64,000 nucleotides of DNA from Albula goreensis (taxonomy: Eukaryota; Chordata; Actinopteri; Albuliformes; Albulidae). Below, in pieces: positions 22,627 to 37,099 of the stretch. The stretch covers positions 24,050,436 to 24,114,435 of the forward strand of contig CM040762.1 in NCBI GenBank assembly GCA_022829145.1, in the 5' to 3' direction. The notes beneath the pieces were generated by a model that saw only the letters and a list, made by a program, of their open reading frames with translations, ran no database searches and was not told the DNA's origin. Both the position numbers and the translations under genes were made by a program. Numbering within the stretch: position 1 is the stretch's first letter; each line of letters begins with the position of its first letter.

Positions 22627-23739
22627 TGTGCCGTAAACTAGAAACCATTTACTCTATTTACATCAATTGGTGTAGATCGCTCCGTGAATTAATGGTTTTA
22701 TCGTTAATCGAGGAAGATAAATGGGAACAGGTTGAAAGTAATGATAGGTGTAAAGGTAAAGTTTGTTCCTCCCCTGTCCTGAGTTCACCAGCTGTCACTG
22801 GTGTGTGCGTACCCTGTAATGTAAGTCCGTCCTGCCAGTCCAGGCAGTGGGTGACCATTGCATGCTCCTTCTTCTTCGGCTTGGTCCATCCCTCATCCGC
22901 AGAGAAGCTGGGACAGCAGCGGCCAGGGGAGTCCTGAGATGGCAGTCCAGAGGACGACGACGAAGAGCAGCAGCACTTCGTCCTCTCGTTTCGGATTTTT
23001 ATTTCGGGAAGCCTGCAATTGTGGCCCAAAAAAAACATTGCTCAATGTGACACAGAGTGTGGTTACATTTTCTTTTTTAAAAAAAAAAACACACTGGCCA
23101 TGTCAACTGCTAAAAGTTTTTTTTTTTTTAACAAAATCATTTGGGAACAGTCATGATGCCTGTCTGCTTGTGACTGGGTTTAGCAGCTGATGTTAGTAGC
23201 GAGGCATCAGCTACAATGTGTTATAGCTCACTTCCTTTGTTTTACAACAATTCGTTCAGAAGGAAATGAATCCCAATTCTGGTGTGATTTCCCAGGATGC
23301 CACTTGCAGCAGCATTACTTTGTGAATCAGACTTGTTTTTCTCTATACTTGTATAGATCCTGGCCATTAAAACACTATATCTGGTAATAAGCCTGTCCGT
23401 ATGGCAGGAGGAGGTCCTGCTGATTCCCCCTGACAACCGTTTATTGTGTTTGACGATTTAGCGGCTCCTATAAAAGACAACAATGAGAAGTACTTCAGAA
23501 ATCCTAAAGTGGAAAGTTTGAACCCCTTTTTCAATTCAGACAGAGAGCTAAGACATACCTTAATAGCAGTATAAGACCGCTATCATGGCTTTGGGCATTT
23601 TGATCTAACCAGGTTTTTATTTATTTACTTAAATTGAACCTTACCTACCTTTGATAACCCTGATAAACGTCCAGATAAAACAATGTTATGATCATAAGGG
23701 TACGCACACGATCTGGTACCGCAATAAATATTTGTGCCC
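22627..23739. other. intergenic, nothing recognised
   Basis: Mixed composition with A- and T-runs at 23028-23140. Short frames at 22626-23190 on both strands carry no known domain. Confidence 0.45.
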
Positions 23740-23960
23740 AGTTACTGGTGTCACGTAATTAGGTTGCAAATTCGTGCTAATATGCTATCTAGTCCTGGAA
23801 GATGTGGGATCATCCCGGTTCTTTCCCAGCTGTCATGCCCGGTCGCGGCGATAGAATCTACGCATCGGCGCGGTAAGAGGCGTGCGGCCCAGACGCACGG
23901 GAGGTGAAATGATGCATTCGCCGCGGTAAACAGCTCGGCACGCATTCATTATAGAGCTCT
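23740..23960. promoter_or_regulatory. CpG-containing candidate regulatory block
   Basis: A local CpG peak inside A+T-rich DNA (GGTCGCGGCGATAG, GCATCGGCGCGGTAAGAGG, TTCGCCGCGGTAAACAG) with no coding frame or repeat signature. Retained CpG suggests either an unmethylated regulatory block or selective constraint. Confidence 0.3.
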
Positions 23961-24369
23961 CCGCTGCGCCTCAAATGTATATTGACCAGCCGAGGACAAA
24001 TGGGATCCATTTACCTCCATGGAATGGATTCATTTGTTACAGTGGTAGATTGATTCTGTTCCACAATCACCGCCAATATCTGGAAAATGAAATAAAAGGC
24101 AAAACAAAACATCAATGTTATCTTGCATCCAAATTGACTTCGGAGAAAAAAAACGAATATTTATTGTTGAAAACCTGACGGTATTAGCTGGCTGTATTCA
24201 GTTCTTACTGTTATGGTACCAATAATTGGTATTTGTTTATGGTATAAAGCGACAAAGAGCGCTGTTGTAAACACACACAGGAAGCAGTCTTGAAACACAC
24301 ATAAAGTCATCTTGCAAATAACTGACATGGCAACAGTTAAACATGTGAGTCTGCCAAGGAAAGCCATCA

Positions 24370-24700
24370 CACTGGCACACGGTTGGCAGATTTATTTAAA
24401 CCGCATGCTGCCAAGTCCGTCTCCCACTCATACTGGCACAAAACTGCCTGTTCCTACCATTCTGGGGTAGCTGGCACTGGATGGGTCATTAGATTCAATC
24501 TGCCCAGCTGGCTTACATTGGCATGCAGCGTTGTACAACAATGGCACTTTCAGATCATGGGAGAGTCATTGATATTAACGTCCGTGCTAAAAACGTGCAC
24601 GGTTATTTCAGAATGGGATCTGGAATCAACTTTTCAATTACTGTCAGTTACAGGACAGCAAAGGAACCACCATGCTTGGGTCCTTGTTTTTACTGGGTGA
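24370..24700. promoter_or_regulatory. candidate noncoding regulatory block
   Basis: Non-repetitive sequence of balanced composition with CTGGCACTGGATGGGTCATT, TCATTGATATTAACG and CATGGTGG-like motifs. Short frames here lack domains. It resembles conserved noncoding DNA by texture only. Confidence 0.3.
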
Positions 24701-27700
24701 GAACTAAAATCATCTTGGTTTATTTCTTATCTATGTGAATGTAGGCCTGGATATATCTGTCCATTTTCCACCAGTGGAACTAAAACGTTTGTTGGGACTC
24801 AAGCTAACAGCTAAACTACCCTGATTTATGCCTTTTAGAGAACAACCGATGTTGTCACATAGTGATTTTGGGCCATCATGGATTTCATGAGTATTTCATC
24901 TTAAAAGACATCCTTTCCTACTTTAAAGAAATGCTTTATTGTGGGGTGAAAATTAGCACTCACTGTAATTACGTAATGAATCACTTTCGCCCTCTAAGAG
25001 TGTAATAGCACACAGCTAACATCAGTAAGATGTTTTCCACACCAATGTGGGACCACTACAGGCCTTCTTTTGAAACTATTGTTCTCCATTTCTTTGCTGG
25101 GGTTATGAGCATTATACCTGAGTAAGACTTGAGTTTCAGGACTTGGCTACACATTATTGGGCGGTATTGTTTACAGGATCATGACACATTCCAGCTGCAA
25201 TTTTTCAACATGTGTTCATGCCTTTGTATTCTGTTTTTTTTGTCCTCACCATTATAAAATGGTATAATGGCTGACTCAGAAAAAAAGTTGAATTCTTTGT
25301 AAACAATTTATATTTTACAGACACAAGGATGTGTTTCTAATAAAAAAAGATGGTACACTTTTGATTCTGTTTGCCTTGTATCCAATTGAAGAAAAAACAA
25401 TTTAAAGACAAAAAAAGACGTCTCATTGAAAAACAGTCATCCGCGAATTTCCGTTCTGACGGAAGGCACATTTTTATGACCAGCACGGAGCAGGCACTGA
25501 AACCAGAGAGCTTATGAAAAGAGTAAAATGAATTTTCTGTTCTGTGTGATCTGAGTGAATTTTCGTTATCAAACACATACGAGGCAGGAAGCTTTAATCT
25601 TTGCCCATGAGTGTTCTGCAGTCTTAATGTGTCGCTGTAATCCATCTGATTACATTCTAATGAGTACTCTGTCACGGGCTGTCAGGAGACGCGACCCTTT
25701 CCATTGTGTCACATTCTGACAAAGTGCACATGCCAGGATCTGAAGTGGCAAATTAAACAAAGGCTCGCCACTCAAGCTTCATACTTAAATATAAAAACTG
25801 TATACTCATGAAAGCCATCTTTGTGTATTAGGCATAATTTGTTGTTTAAATTTGTGTATATGTTTTTTTTTGCTTCATTTTCAAGCTTTCACTAACAGCT
25901 TGGAATCAGCTATTCTGTAATTTTAATGAGAAATTATGTTGTATGTTATACGTAACTAAAACCAGCTCCCTCTTGTTTTATGGATGCCATTACTTCATAA
26001 TAAATAGTCAGCTATGTCTGGATTTTCATATTTTTACATTTTGCATTCTTGGAATACTACTGTACTACATTAATATTCTACAGTATATATTACCATACTT
26101 CTTTGCATGAACAGATATACATCACATCTTATAATTCCGTTCATCTTCAGTTGTCTGTTGAAAGAGGTTGTCTTTAAGTAGATTTATCCACAGCTATAAC
26201 AGGATCAACAGTACAACAGCAAACAGCATAGTAGATCCCCACCATCATTCTACTGAACATGTATTGGCAGTTATTCAGTATCACCAAATATATGAAATAA
26301 CCAGGAAGGTGTGCAGATTTATACTGTCATATACAACATATGAACACATGCATGGTGCTTTATTATTTTGTGTGAATGATAATTTCACTATAATTCCATC
26401 ATTCCTAGATGTGACATTGATAGTGTCTGTTTCCTTTGATATTAAGCATCAGTTTGTATCAACCTTCTTACAGCAGTGACTGCAGTTTGACAGCCTCAGA
26501 ATCAGGTGTCTGAACCTGGCTCGTACAGCAGATGGCAGTCCCTGTGCAGGAATGAGCAACGAGAGCCACTCTCAAAGAAACCTCCTCACTCCGTTCACAG
26601 CCACCAGCAGCGTGGCTAAGACCGCACGGCTGAGTTACACACGCTAAGCTCATCACGGGTCTCTATCCAGCCGGAACACCGACGCAACACGAGTGTGTGA
26701 ATAACAGTGTCACCCAGTATCTGGATTAAGGCTGTGATATAATACTTCCTGTACTATTAAAGAGACAGAGAGAAAGGAAGGAGGAAGTCTCTCTTCCTAA
26801 CATTCAGGTTTATAATGTACCAATTTAAATCTTACGGTTCTCTTCCTGAATGAGTCATTGGGCCAGGATTGAATGCTGAATCATAATGTTCTCAGTCAGA
26901 CCATCAACATAACACGAGTATGGGAATGCATACCTATGTTTCCATAAATTATGATTGTTAAATGATTACTGAGAAACATAGCCCTTTATTCGCTACAATA
27001 CATATTTGTCTTCAAATGCGAATCATAATTGGACGCAAGTGATTACGCTTTCAAAATAGACAGTGGAGAGAAAATTGAACAAATTAACCCCTAAGAGAAA
27101 GTTAGGGCGAGTATTGTTTGAATCTGAGTTGGCGTTTTCAACTGATTGCCAATAGTAAGAGAAGGGGCTTGTTTGCAGATTTATTTTGCCTTTCAAATAT
27201 ATCAAATGGTAATAAAACTTTGTTTTGATTTCGTAAAGTGCAGGACCCACACACCACTCCATATTAATCTATGTGACTATAAGGGTGTGTACCGTATACC
27301 ACCAATGAGAAGTCATAGCAATGGGTAATGCTGACAAAATATAAACACACTCTCTCCATCTGAAGGATCTCTTGCAAGGAGGATGAAAAGCCCTCGAATC
27401 CCATTGGCTGAATGTAAAGTTCCCATGAGTCATCTCTCTCTGCCTTCTGGAGGTTCGGAAAAAGCAGCCAAGTGGGTGAGTTGAACACAAATGTAAGGAT
27501 CACATCGGGCAGGGGAGGGGGTCAATCGCTCAGCTGAGTAAGACATGCAAGACTAAACTAACAGCAACCCGTGACGAGATAGAGATCAGAAACACTCGAC
27601 GAGAAGGAGCGAGGAACTGCCGAAATAGGACCATAAACAGGATTATAAAAATGGTATGACGTGCAGCTATAGAAAACCTGTCATTTATGATTCAGGTTCT

Positions 27701-30700
27701 ATGCCATCTCATCTCATATAACACCTCTACCTAAATATTTGGTAAAAATATATAAATAATGTGTGCAACGGTGATGCTTGAATAAAATGGCTTAATACCC
27801 CCAAAAAAAAAAAAAAAAAAAACAACAAACAAAAATCAAATCCATTTCCGCAGTATTTTAACCTTCCTTTTAAGGAGCATTGATCGTGCCATCTAAGGTA
27901 TGTGACCCTGGAAAGGCAGTGAGTGGTAACCCAAGGCAAGAGGCCCAGTGCGAAGCCATATTGAGCAGATCGTACCAAACGAATGAGCGGATTTGTTACA
28001 TTTGTGATTCTATTCAATGCGCGGGCATGTAAAGCATGTCTGCTAGCCAGACTCTTTTTTTTTGGGGTCAATAATTTCCTAATTCAATTACTGTCACACG
28101 CTGTATTAATTCAGTCACGGACCCCTGCTGATAAGGACGTAACGCAGTTATGCAGAACGCATTTGAAAGCGCCATCGTGTGCCTGTCTGTTTCAGCAGTC
28201 TTGCTAATAATTGCTGTGGTATAATGCATATGTCGAGGTGCCCTTTTAGCTTCTTCCAATTGTGGGAACATCACAAGCTCGTGTTAACCCTATCAACTTC
28301 CGGGATTTCATTTACGTATTGCTAAATAATCGCTCACTTTACCTCGCTGAGGTATTTGACAGAGACGCATTTGACTGTAAGAGGTTGCATTTTAGCCTTG
28401 ACAAGTCACACCAAGAAGCAAGATCTAGATGGGTGAGTGCTATAGTAGCGTGAATACATACAGCTGGAAATTGTGTTAAAAATTAAATCATTCAATATCC
28501 GATCCCTTTACCACAAACGGCTCTAAGAAAATAAACATATACACTGGCATAAATGTTTTTTGATGTCCACTAGAATGCATCACATTTCTAAATCATTCAA
28601 GATCTCCTATTGGCTGGGATGTCTGTTAACAGGGTTTGTCAGGGGCGAGGCAATCTTCGCAAAAGAGTCAATGGAACACTTGTATTTGCAGGGGGAATGT
28701 GCCTGTCTTATAATATTGGAGACTGACTTTGACTTTACAGTGGGGACCTTATCAGGCTCTGGAATCAATCCCTATTGATCCATTATGTGGGCCAAGAACT
28801 CCATCTCTGGGATAGATTACATCGGTCTGAATGCAACTCCAGCCCATGTTTTCACAGCTGTGAGTAGGTTGTTTTTACATGCAACCTAGTTACAACTATC
28901 TAGCTATCTAGATAAAACATCTAGATAAACATGTAGAGTGAACGTGTCATCAAGGTACTCTGGTGCACTGGTGTTACTTAACCTATAGGTTTGATGATAC
29001 AATTGATAATTGTAATCAATCTAACCTGTGTACTACTAATTTTGTACTCAGGATGACCTAACATGAGTCTGTCTGCTGGAACGAGATGTTGCAACGGAAT
29101 GCAGAATTATGGCAGGACGGACTTGCAGTCGTAAAGAAAAGCCTGGATATGACAGGATTTTTTCTTCCACTTTGAGAAACCTTCAAGGCAACACATCAAT
29201 GCTTTTGACATCAGCTCAGAAGAGCTGCTCTACTCTGGTCCTGCGCAAGACAAAACTGAGACAATCCTGTATGGAGGACGAACAGAGGACAGTTAGCCAA
29301 ACAGCTCTCTCTGCCAGTAAAAGGGCTTTTGTCTGAGAGTGTCTGAAGGCAAGTCTGGAGATATTTTTAGAAAACGTATGTTTCCATAGTGACACTACAA
29401 CAAAAAAAAAAATGTAATACTCCATGTCTTGACGTGACTTATCTTGTGTGAGAAATTGATCGTTTTGTGTGTCATTTTTTGTGTGCAAATTATCTTGACT
29501 GCATGACATCACATACAAAAATAATTTTTAAACTACAAACTATACTATCTAGCATGTATAACATCTATATGGACAATATTGCATGTCAATCTAATAATAT
29601 ATCATGAAAATATATACAAAATCAACAAAGCTACCTACTCAGACAGGCTCTGTAGTTATTTGGTACACACAAAGCCATTTACCAAGTTTAGTAGGTTTCT
29701 GGGAACCACAACCTGCACTGGATAGCTGGGTAATGATAACTTATATAACCTTAACTCTTAACAAAGTCCCAACTAATAGGCTAGCTGAAAACAAGTAAAC
29801 CAACTATGTTGAGTGCTCTGGTTGTAATCTTGTGTTGCTATGATTTGTTAATACACATTTTTGTGTAGTTTTGTGACTTCAGTTTTGCCGCTTGTCCTAA
29901 AATCCTTTATTGCTCTTTTCCTTTTTCTGCATGCTGTTCCTACATGTTTTTGTCATGTAGTGCTGTGATTGCAATACAAATGTAAGCAGTATATTGAGAT
30001 TTGACCACTCTGTAAATATTGGTATGATTGCCAACAAAAATGTATCATTTTAAGGGAAGAATTAATTACCCAAGAGCCACAGAATGTGTGTAATTTTATA
30101 GCAATGTGAAACAAGGACAGCCTTTGAGTGGTTGAAGTGTTACAGAAAATAAGATTTTTCAGCAGCATGAAACTGCCACATTTTCTCACTTTGATGCAGA
30201 CAGTTTCTCACAGGAAATAACTACATAAATATTTGATTTCAAAAATGGGGGGAAGAAGTAACAGATGTTGAGCTCACATCCTATTTTAACAGGAATTATA
30301 ACAGTTCTATTGTACCTCAGATATATATATAGAGTAGATTTGATCCTGCTTCTGCCGTTGTCAGATACTTACATCGACAGAATGGGAATCCAATACCACA
30401 TTTAATTCTATACATGCCGTCTCGTTCAAAATCATTACTCAAACTTAAAGTGTTATGGAGGCCTGTGTCAGTTTGTAGTGTTGAAGTCCAAAATACACGT
30501 TATGTTTAACTGACATGAAAGAGAATATTTCCCCATGGTTACACAGTCATGGCGATGGCATACATAAGGCCGGGAAGTACTCTATATCAGCGTAAGTGGA
30601 ACAATTTTACAGCTGCAGATTCCTTAAGTGACCTTTTCTCTGTACTCAAACCAGGATCGTTTAATATAAATGTGCTTAATGTGAAGAAAAGGAAAGGTCA

Positions 30701-31751
30701 CACTAGGATTGAATGGAAAGCCATTTTTATCCCATAAAAATTTCTGTGAATTTAATGAAAACAAGATTTGCTCATTCAAGTTTATGCCACCATTCAAAGA
30801 TGAAAGACTTCCAAGTTTTCTTGAGATGTTAGCTATTCCCAAGTAGTTCTGGTTATGTATTTGTTATCAATTGTATTCAAAAGCCATACAACAGGAACAA
30901 GGTCACAAATCAATCAGTCACACTTACGTAAAAAAGCAAAACAAATTCCCCTTTACAGGACTGCAGTTTTGTTTGCTTAATATTGTAATCTGTGCAATAG
31001 ACAGTGCGATAGTAGTCGAGAAAAACATCTCGAGCTACACTGATATGCAGGATCTAATTAAACATGGTGTGCCTCTTCCGAGATCTGTGATAATCCTTGA
31101 GGAAATTGCATTGGGGTCTCTAGAAAAATTTACATCACGATTTAAATAATGGCTAGCTATCGTCACAGGTTATAGCTGGGCTGTAGCTAAAGGACTCCAA
31201 GATCACGATGGCAGAGGTATAATTAGACTTTAATGATTAATCCAGTTTTAGTCATTAATATATTTCTACAATGCAGGTCTACATCATGCCCGATCCCACC
31301 TCAAAGAACTTCTTGGTACTTGAAGAGATATCTGTATATCATATTTATCAAATATTATTACAAAAAGAGTTCTTTTGGATCTACAGATTGAATTCCATGT
31401 CCCCAGTTGGACTGAGTGAGGAACATAACGTCTCCACTTATCTCTAAATTTTCCATTATTCTATTCCCATTGTGCAACTTTGTACCACTACATGTTTAGC
31501 TTACTTTTCTATTACTCTATTATTGAGATGCATCCCACACTATATGACTTCTTTTTGCCTGATTGCTTGCATGGTTTACACCCCAAGCATTTAATTGTCA
31601 ATTTGTGGAAGCAATTGAGCATTTGTAACTATTAATTATAATGAACTTGTTACCAATTATTGATTCATTAGCCCTCATGATCAACACTTGTGTTATACTA
31701 ATAACAAGCTGCATCAGTTAAACTCTTCATCACACACTGAAGAAGGCCACT
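24701..31751. other. gene desert, nothing recognised
   Basis: Seven kilobases of mostly A+T-rich sequence without a recognisable gene, tRNA or transposon. Small items are a 20-A run at 27803-27822, a CTATCTAGATAAAACATCTAGATAAA repeat-like patch near 28902-28928 (CTAGATAAA twice), and a short A run near 29401. The short frame at 28262-28453 was inspected and shows no known domain. Confidence 0.5.
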
Positions 31752-31790
31752 TTGAATTAAACAGGCTCGCAGAAGAGCCGGTTTAATCAA
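31752..31790. other. strong hairpin-forming inverted repeat
   Basis: Arms 31752-31768 and 31775-31790 pair over 16 positions with one mismatch and one bulged base around a 6-nt loop. In RNA it would form a stable stem. It lies next to a candidate noncoding block. Confidence 0.55.
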
Positions 31791-31839
31791 ACGTACCTGT
31801 TAATACAGACATTACAGAAACTAAGCTATGAATGTTTCG

Positions 31840-32340
31840 TAATTTTCCAGACGTTTGATCACGATCCTACATTGTTTAAGAGTACCTTGTATTTTCTGCA
31901 TTTACCGTTGATCAGAGAACACAAGTCAAAAGGTTCAGGACCAGAACCATCACCAACGTCCGAGAACCGCTTGAAGTGACCACCTGGAATCATTGTTTTA
32001 AGCTACCTTGAACTGCGTACAGCCTTTCCATCGGCAAAGTTGCTGCAGTCAGCCCGCAATCAAGCTAATTGTGCTCGGCATCAACTTTTAGCAACGTCAG
32101 CTCATTCTCCTTCTGGCTTTAATGGGGAAGAGGCAGAGAGCTAGCGTGGGGTCGGGACAGAGCGAATACGGCTGTCCCATGCTAGAAATTAATGGAGACC
32201 GTCATAACAGATTATGGCTGCTTTTTGTTGGAAAAGTGCTGCCCACAAGCAATTCATCTCCAGGTCAGTCCCGGCGTGGTTTCGGTCTGCCTTACCCATG
32301 AGATAAAGGGGCATGCCAACCTAAGCCTGCTGTTTATACC
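31840..32340. promoter_or_regulatory. candidate noncoding regulatory block
   Basis: A long stretch of balanced composition without frames or repeats, with motifs such as CAATCAAGCTAATTGTGC, GGCTTTAATGGGG, GAAATTAATGGAG and CACAAGCAATTCATCTCC. It differs sharply from the A+T-rich DNA around it. Conservation is not testable here. Confidence 0.35.
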
Positions 32341-33989
32341 AACCACCTTCAACTGGCACATTGTGCTGTGACAGATAACACAGGGGCTCATACCACAAGC
32401 CATGGCAGAGTCGCGCTTGACATATGCAGGTTGGGTTCACTTCCTGTAGGGGAATAAGCTTAATGTCAACTTCAATGTCCTATAGAAGCTCTGTCTGTAT
32501 GTGTTTGAGTGTGTTTCTACCACACAAACCAAACGTAAAGTGACACTTGTGAAAGTGTCCTCTGATTAGCCGTGAAAGAGGTCGGTTGTCATAGTTTCAG
32601 TCATACGCTAATGACCGGTGACAGGGAAAGTGTCGATAAAGTCGATCAAATGAAAGAAGATTGAAGCTGAAGAATCAAATTGTGAAATGTAGTTTGGCAC
32701 AGAGCAAATCAGACTGTCTTATGTCATGTTCCGTTCTGTGCATTTCGCGTGTCCTCTGGCTGCGTATGGAACATCGTTTCTTCAAACCAAGGACATTTTT
32801 GTCATCACTTTGTCATCTGGTATTTTCAGTCCACACAGTATGTTTCTAGACCTCGCTGACAATATAAGCACTAAGCTATGTGATGCACAAAAACATCTAC
32901 AAGCAGGTTTACTTATAGCCATCTTACATGATAATTAGCATGTGATCGTGAACAGTATAAATAGGAATTCCTGGAACTAAAACAGAGGGAACAGGACATG
33001 CAGTGCTTCTAAACATCTGTCTCAGGAATCAGAAATAATGTGTTTCTGGGCAGAAACGCAACTGAAAAGGTGACAAGTAATGTATTAAATTCAGAGACGA
33101 GGCAGCCACAATAGCTCAGAAGTAAAATATAAACAGTATAAATTATTTCTGTTACATGGCACAAAGCCAATTTACTGCCTGTATTCAAGTGAATATGATA
33201 ATTACCATAGCCTTACTGAAGAAGCAATTTAAATGCAACAAGGTCATATACGTATTTTAATCAGAAACGTTTTATCAGAAGCATTAAATGCTAACAATTA
33301 GTTTAGGGATATCAGGGCAGTATACTGCATAGTAACTTCACACTTTCAGGATGAGACGGTACAAAAATTGGACTGCAATCAAAATCATCGCGGTAAGACA
33401 GCCCGTACAAGACACTGAGATTTAATTTGCATATTGAGACAGACCATGCTAGAAGCAGTAATATACGATTTTCATTCACACAGCACCAGCAATACCAGTA
33501 AGCTGTCAGTCATACCAATATATCCCATTAACAATAGGTCTCAATTCTAAATCTGTTTAGGCTGGACAACAAGAGAAAGTTGCTGGAAATACCCAAAGTG
33601 TGATATGACATATAGAACTAAAGATTATATTCCTGAAAGTGAAGAATATTTTCCATGGAGTATATGATGTAGGAAGTGATTAGGCTGCAAGAAAGCCATA
33701 GTGCTTGAGGAAGGTACTTCATGTATCTTTTTTCTCCGTTGATCTGCATACATTGATGAAAAGGGCATGCTTTAACACGAACTGTACGAGAATTGCATTT
33801 GCACTTAACCTTAAACCTGCTCAGCACAGATTCTCGAGTTGTATATGGAGATATAAGAGGGTGAGAAAGAAAAGCAGCGCGATGTTACTGTCTTCATGCG
33901 CTGACAGGTCAGCTCAATGTTACTGTCTTTATGTGCAGACGGGTCTCTTGCATAATTTCTGAGATTAGCAGCTTATTCCCAATAATAAT
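32341..33989. other. intergenic, nothing recognised
   Basis: A+T-rich, with no recognised gene or repeat. Confidence 0.5.
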
Positions 33990-34345
33990 TGAAGCATCCG
34001 GTGAGCACTTTCAATTGATTGTTTTTTTTTCCCCCTCGCAATACCCGGCGAGACGTGGAGCGTTTTTATTCATGCGCTAACGCGGGGGGGATATCTGCGT
34101 TTTTCAGGACGGACACGGTCATTTTTGGGCTCGGGATGCAGGGCCCAGCGGAAATTTCCACGGCGATGGGGATCAAACGGAAAGCACCGATCATTAATCA
34201 TGAAGTGTTTTGTTCCAGTTGCTCGGGAGAGAAAGAGACACCACTAACAGTCCCCATCTCATTTATTTCTACAGAAAAAAGTATTAAAGACCGCACTTGA
34301 GATCAAACAGCCAGCGCGTGAGGAAAACAGAAATAATGAATGTCA
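33990..34345. promoter_or_regulatory. candidate noncoding regulatory block
   Basis: A CpG-containing block with GCGAGACGTGGAGCG, CGGAAATTTCCACGGCG and CGATCATTAATCATGAAG. The last has a palindromic ATTAAT core of homeodomain type. No coding frame of interest. Confidence 0.3.
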
Positions 34346-34867
34346 AAGTCATCCGCGCCGCGTTTGTGTCTGTCAACAAGGACTCCGGGAACAGCTGGCT
34401 CACAGTGTCGATGTAGGAGAAGGAGAAACATCAGGAGACTATTTTTTACATTATTTAGCGGGGAGAAATGGAAAATAGTCTGCACTGTTAATAGATGTTG
34501 GGTGGAATTAAGAGTGGGACTTGTTCTTCTTCATTACACATGCTGTCCATTTCCTCCTAGTAATTTCCTCCAGGTACACTTATGACAAGCCATCAATTTG
34601 AATGAATTATCTTTGGTAAAACTGACTGTTTTGCACAAAAAAAAACCTCTCAGGACTACATGAGCCAATATCTGTTTTTGCCGTTAATCTCATTGTGATT
34701 ACTATGGGATAGTCATGTTATTAGAATTTGAGTACAGAACAGCAAAAATTTTGGGCCATTTATCAAACTCAGTAATGCATCGTAGGTTGCCCAAGTTCTG
34801 GTCATACACTCTATAAGAAAAAATGGTTCTAAGATTCTACACAGGTTCTTTGCTTGTGATTGGAGAA

Positions 34868-34940
34868 CCTTTTTTGGTACTGTATAGAAGCAGCAATGAG
34901 TCAATTGGTACTATACAACTCTTCTATAGTACCAAAAAGG
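34868..34940. repeat. imperfect inverted repeat, MITE-like GGTACC/GGTTCT repeat
   Basis: Arms 34868-34890 and 34921-34940 pair with small indels (CCTTTTTTGGTACTGTATAG against the complement of CTATAGTACCAAAAAGG). Related GGTACTATA and GGTACCAAATAAAGGTTCT words continue to about 34990, and a GGTTCT word lies at 34824. This resembles the palindromic GGTTCTATATAGAACC-type repeats common in fish. Confidence 0.5.
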
Positions 34941-34990
34941 CTTAGTTGTGGTTCATTAACAATTCTATATGGTACCAAATAAAGGTTCTG

Positions 34991-37099
34991 CCACGACTGT
35001 GAGAAAAGAACACAGAGCTATACTGAAAGGATATAGGTCAGATTCAGTATGGCCACAATATGACGTGTCTTCGGAAAACACACTGAAACAATTTTAGCCA
35101 TTCGGGGAACTTATATAAACAGAGCTTAAATGAATTACTCTAAAGATATGAAGTACATTGCAGTTAGACCGAATGTAGGAAAGAGGAAATGGGGCCGCAC
35201 GGCGGAGGTAAGCAGACGCGGCAGCGATCGTACGATGTCATTGTGACTGCCTCTCTCATCAGTTCTAATGGATGATTCACAGTCCTCCTCCTCCCACTGG
35301 CAGGAATGTACTCACCTTGTTTGGTCTGCCAAATTATTTGGTGTTCATATTCTGGGCTTGAAAGCCAAGACTGAGAAGCTCAATGACTGGAGGAGGGGGG
35401 AGTGGGTGGACAGACCCAGGACTGTCAGAAACACAGCTGACATTTTACGCTTGGTTATGTTCCCTCGGATTTTTGTTGTGACACTAAAGTTAAGAAACTG
35501 GAGAATCACACGAAAAACTTTCCGAATAAAATGAGGATGAAGGATTTGACGCGGAAGTCTTGGCATCGGGTATGTCAAAACTTCAGACGCTTTTTTCTTG
35601 CACGGATGCTCTTAGTTTTTGTTTTGTATAATCTTCCGTATCATGTTTTGTTTACCTTAAACCATTGTTTGTATCCAGGCTTATCATTAACCTTTAGTTA
35701 ACTTTGAAGAGCGTCTTCCACATTTTAATAAAATAAGGGACAGATTTCAGATTGTCATGATTTTCTGTGCCCTCTGTGGACCGCTGTCAAATGTTAGCTG
35801 CTGTTCGACAAAAATACTTCAGAGGAAAGTCATCTCAGTCTGTTCATTTCATAAATGAACTAGAAATCAAAAATCAAAGCTATTTCAAATTAACCTTCAC
35901 TTTTTTCCACACAGCTCTTCAGCGCAAAATACACAAGGAGGAGTTTAGGTCTGCATTTCGTTTATAACTAAGTAAACATATCTAATACATGATAACATTT
36001 AATACATCTACACCAAAATCACGATGAATTCTATTGTGACAATAAACACTCACCACACAATGATTTGCCATGTAAGAGCTGTAACCTCAAGCAACAGGTG
36101 GCAGATATCTTTTAAGGAGAAGTTATGCTTGGATGATACCCCTTGAAAAATTAGAAAAAGGTAAACTAACGGTGCCTTGCCCAAACTTTGACTGTATAAG
36201 AAAGGTTCTGTCCTCTATATTCTTTGGACAAAGCTGGTGCATTGCTGAATGTACTGCTTTTCCCATATTGCAATGGTAAACAAGACAAAGACAACTTTCA
36301 CTGTTCGCCATTACTTAAGGATGTTTTTGCCATGACGCATGCCATCAAGGTCCTGAAAATCTCAACAATGAAACAAATTTCTTGAACTTAGTGAATTTAT
36401 GCATAGTAAAGGGAACTATGTGAATTTGCAATTTAGCTATCTTAAAGGCTGTTACTCAAAAATGTTCTTTGCTTTTCGAAAAAGAATCTTGTCTGTCTCA
36501 AACAAAACCGTCTGCGATTCTAAGCGTTCAATGGTGTGGTCAAGCATATACTCAAATATGTTATTTGCCATCTAACTTTCTGGGGATTTCCAACTTTGGT
36601 CTTATGAGTATGTATGATCTTTGGAATATGCCCTCCTACTCAGACAACATACTCATCTATTAGCCTTATTGCTATTACTACACATGGGCTTTGGAGTTAG
36701 ATTATACCCACTTTCTCAGTCAGCATTCTGACCCAATCACCTAATTCTTATGGGCTTTAAAGGTACAGTATGCCCACCTCTTCAGACAGTATATAAACCA
36801 GCCTGCCTCATTACCACTAATATATTTGAGCTTTGAGGTTCCAGTATGCCCTGCTATTAGCCTTATAACCATTGATACATATGTGCTGTATATGCTCACC
36901 ACCTTAGGCAGGATACTATTACCATTGCACCATTGGTGGGACCACCCCCCATGAATTAGGACTGTGTAGTAGAACACTGTATAGTGTAATAAGGGTGTAG
37001 GGTCATACAGATTCACTGCAGATGCAGGTGACAGTCACACATATACACTAATGCCTTTTTATACAAACTATTTGTTATATGTGTATGAAACCTGGAAAA
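34991..37099. other. intergenic, nothing recognised
   Basis: Mixed unique-looking sequence. A small CpG patch with CGATCGTACGATG lies near 35225. No gene recognised. Confidence 0.5.

Noticed and set aside
24523-24738. 71-codon open frame in a candidate regulatory block
   Set aside because: It opens at a non-ATG codon with no domain. The block is better explained as noncoding.
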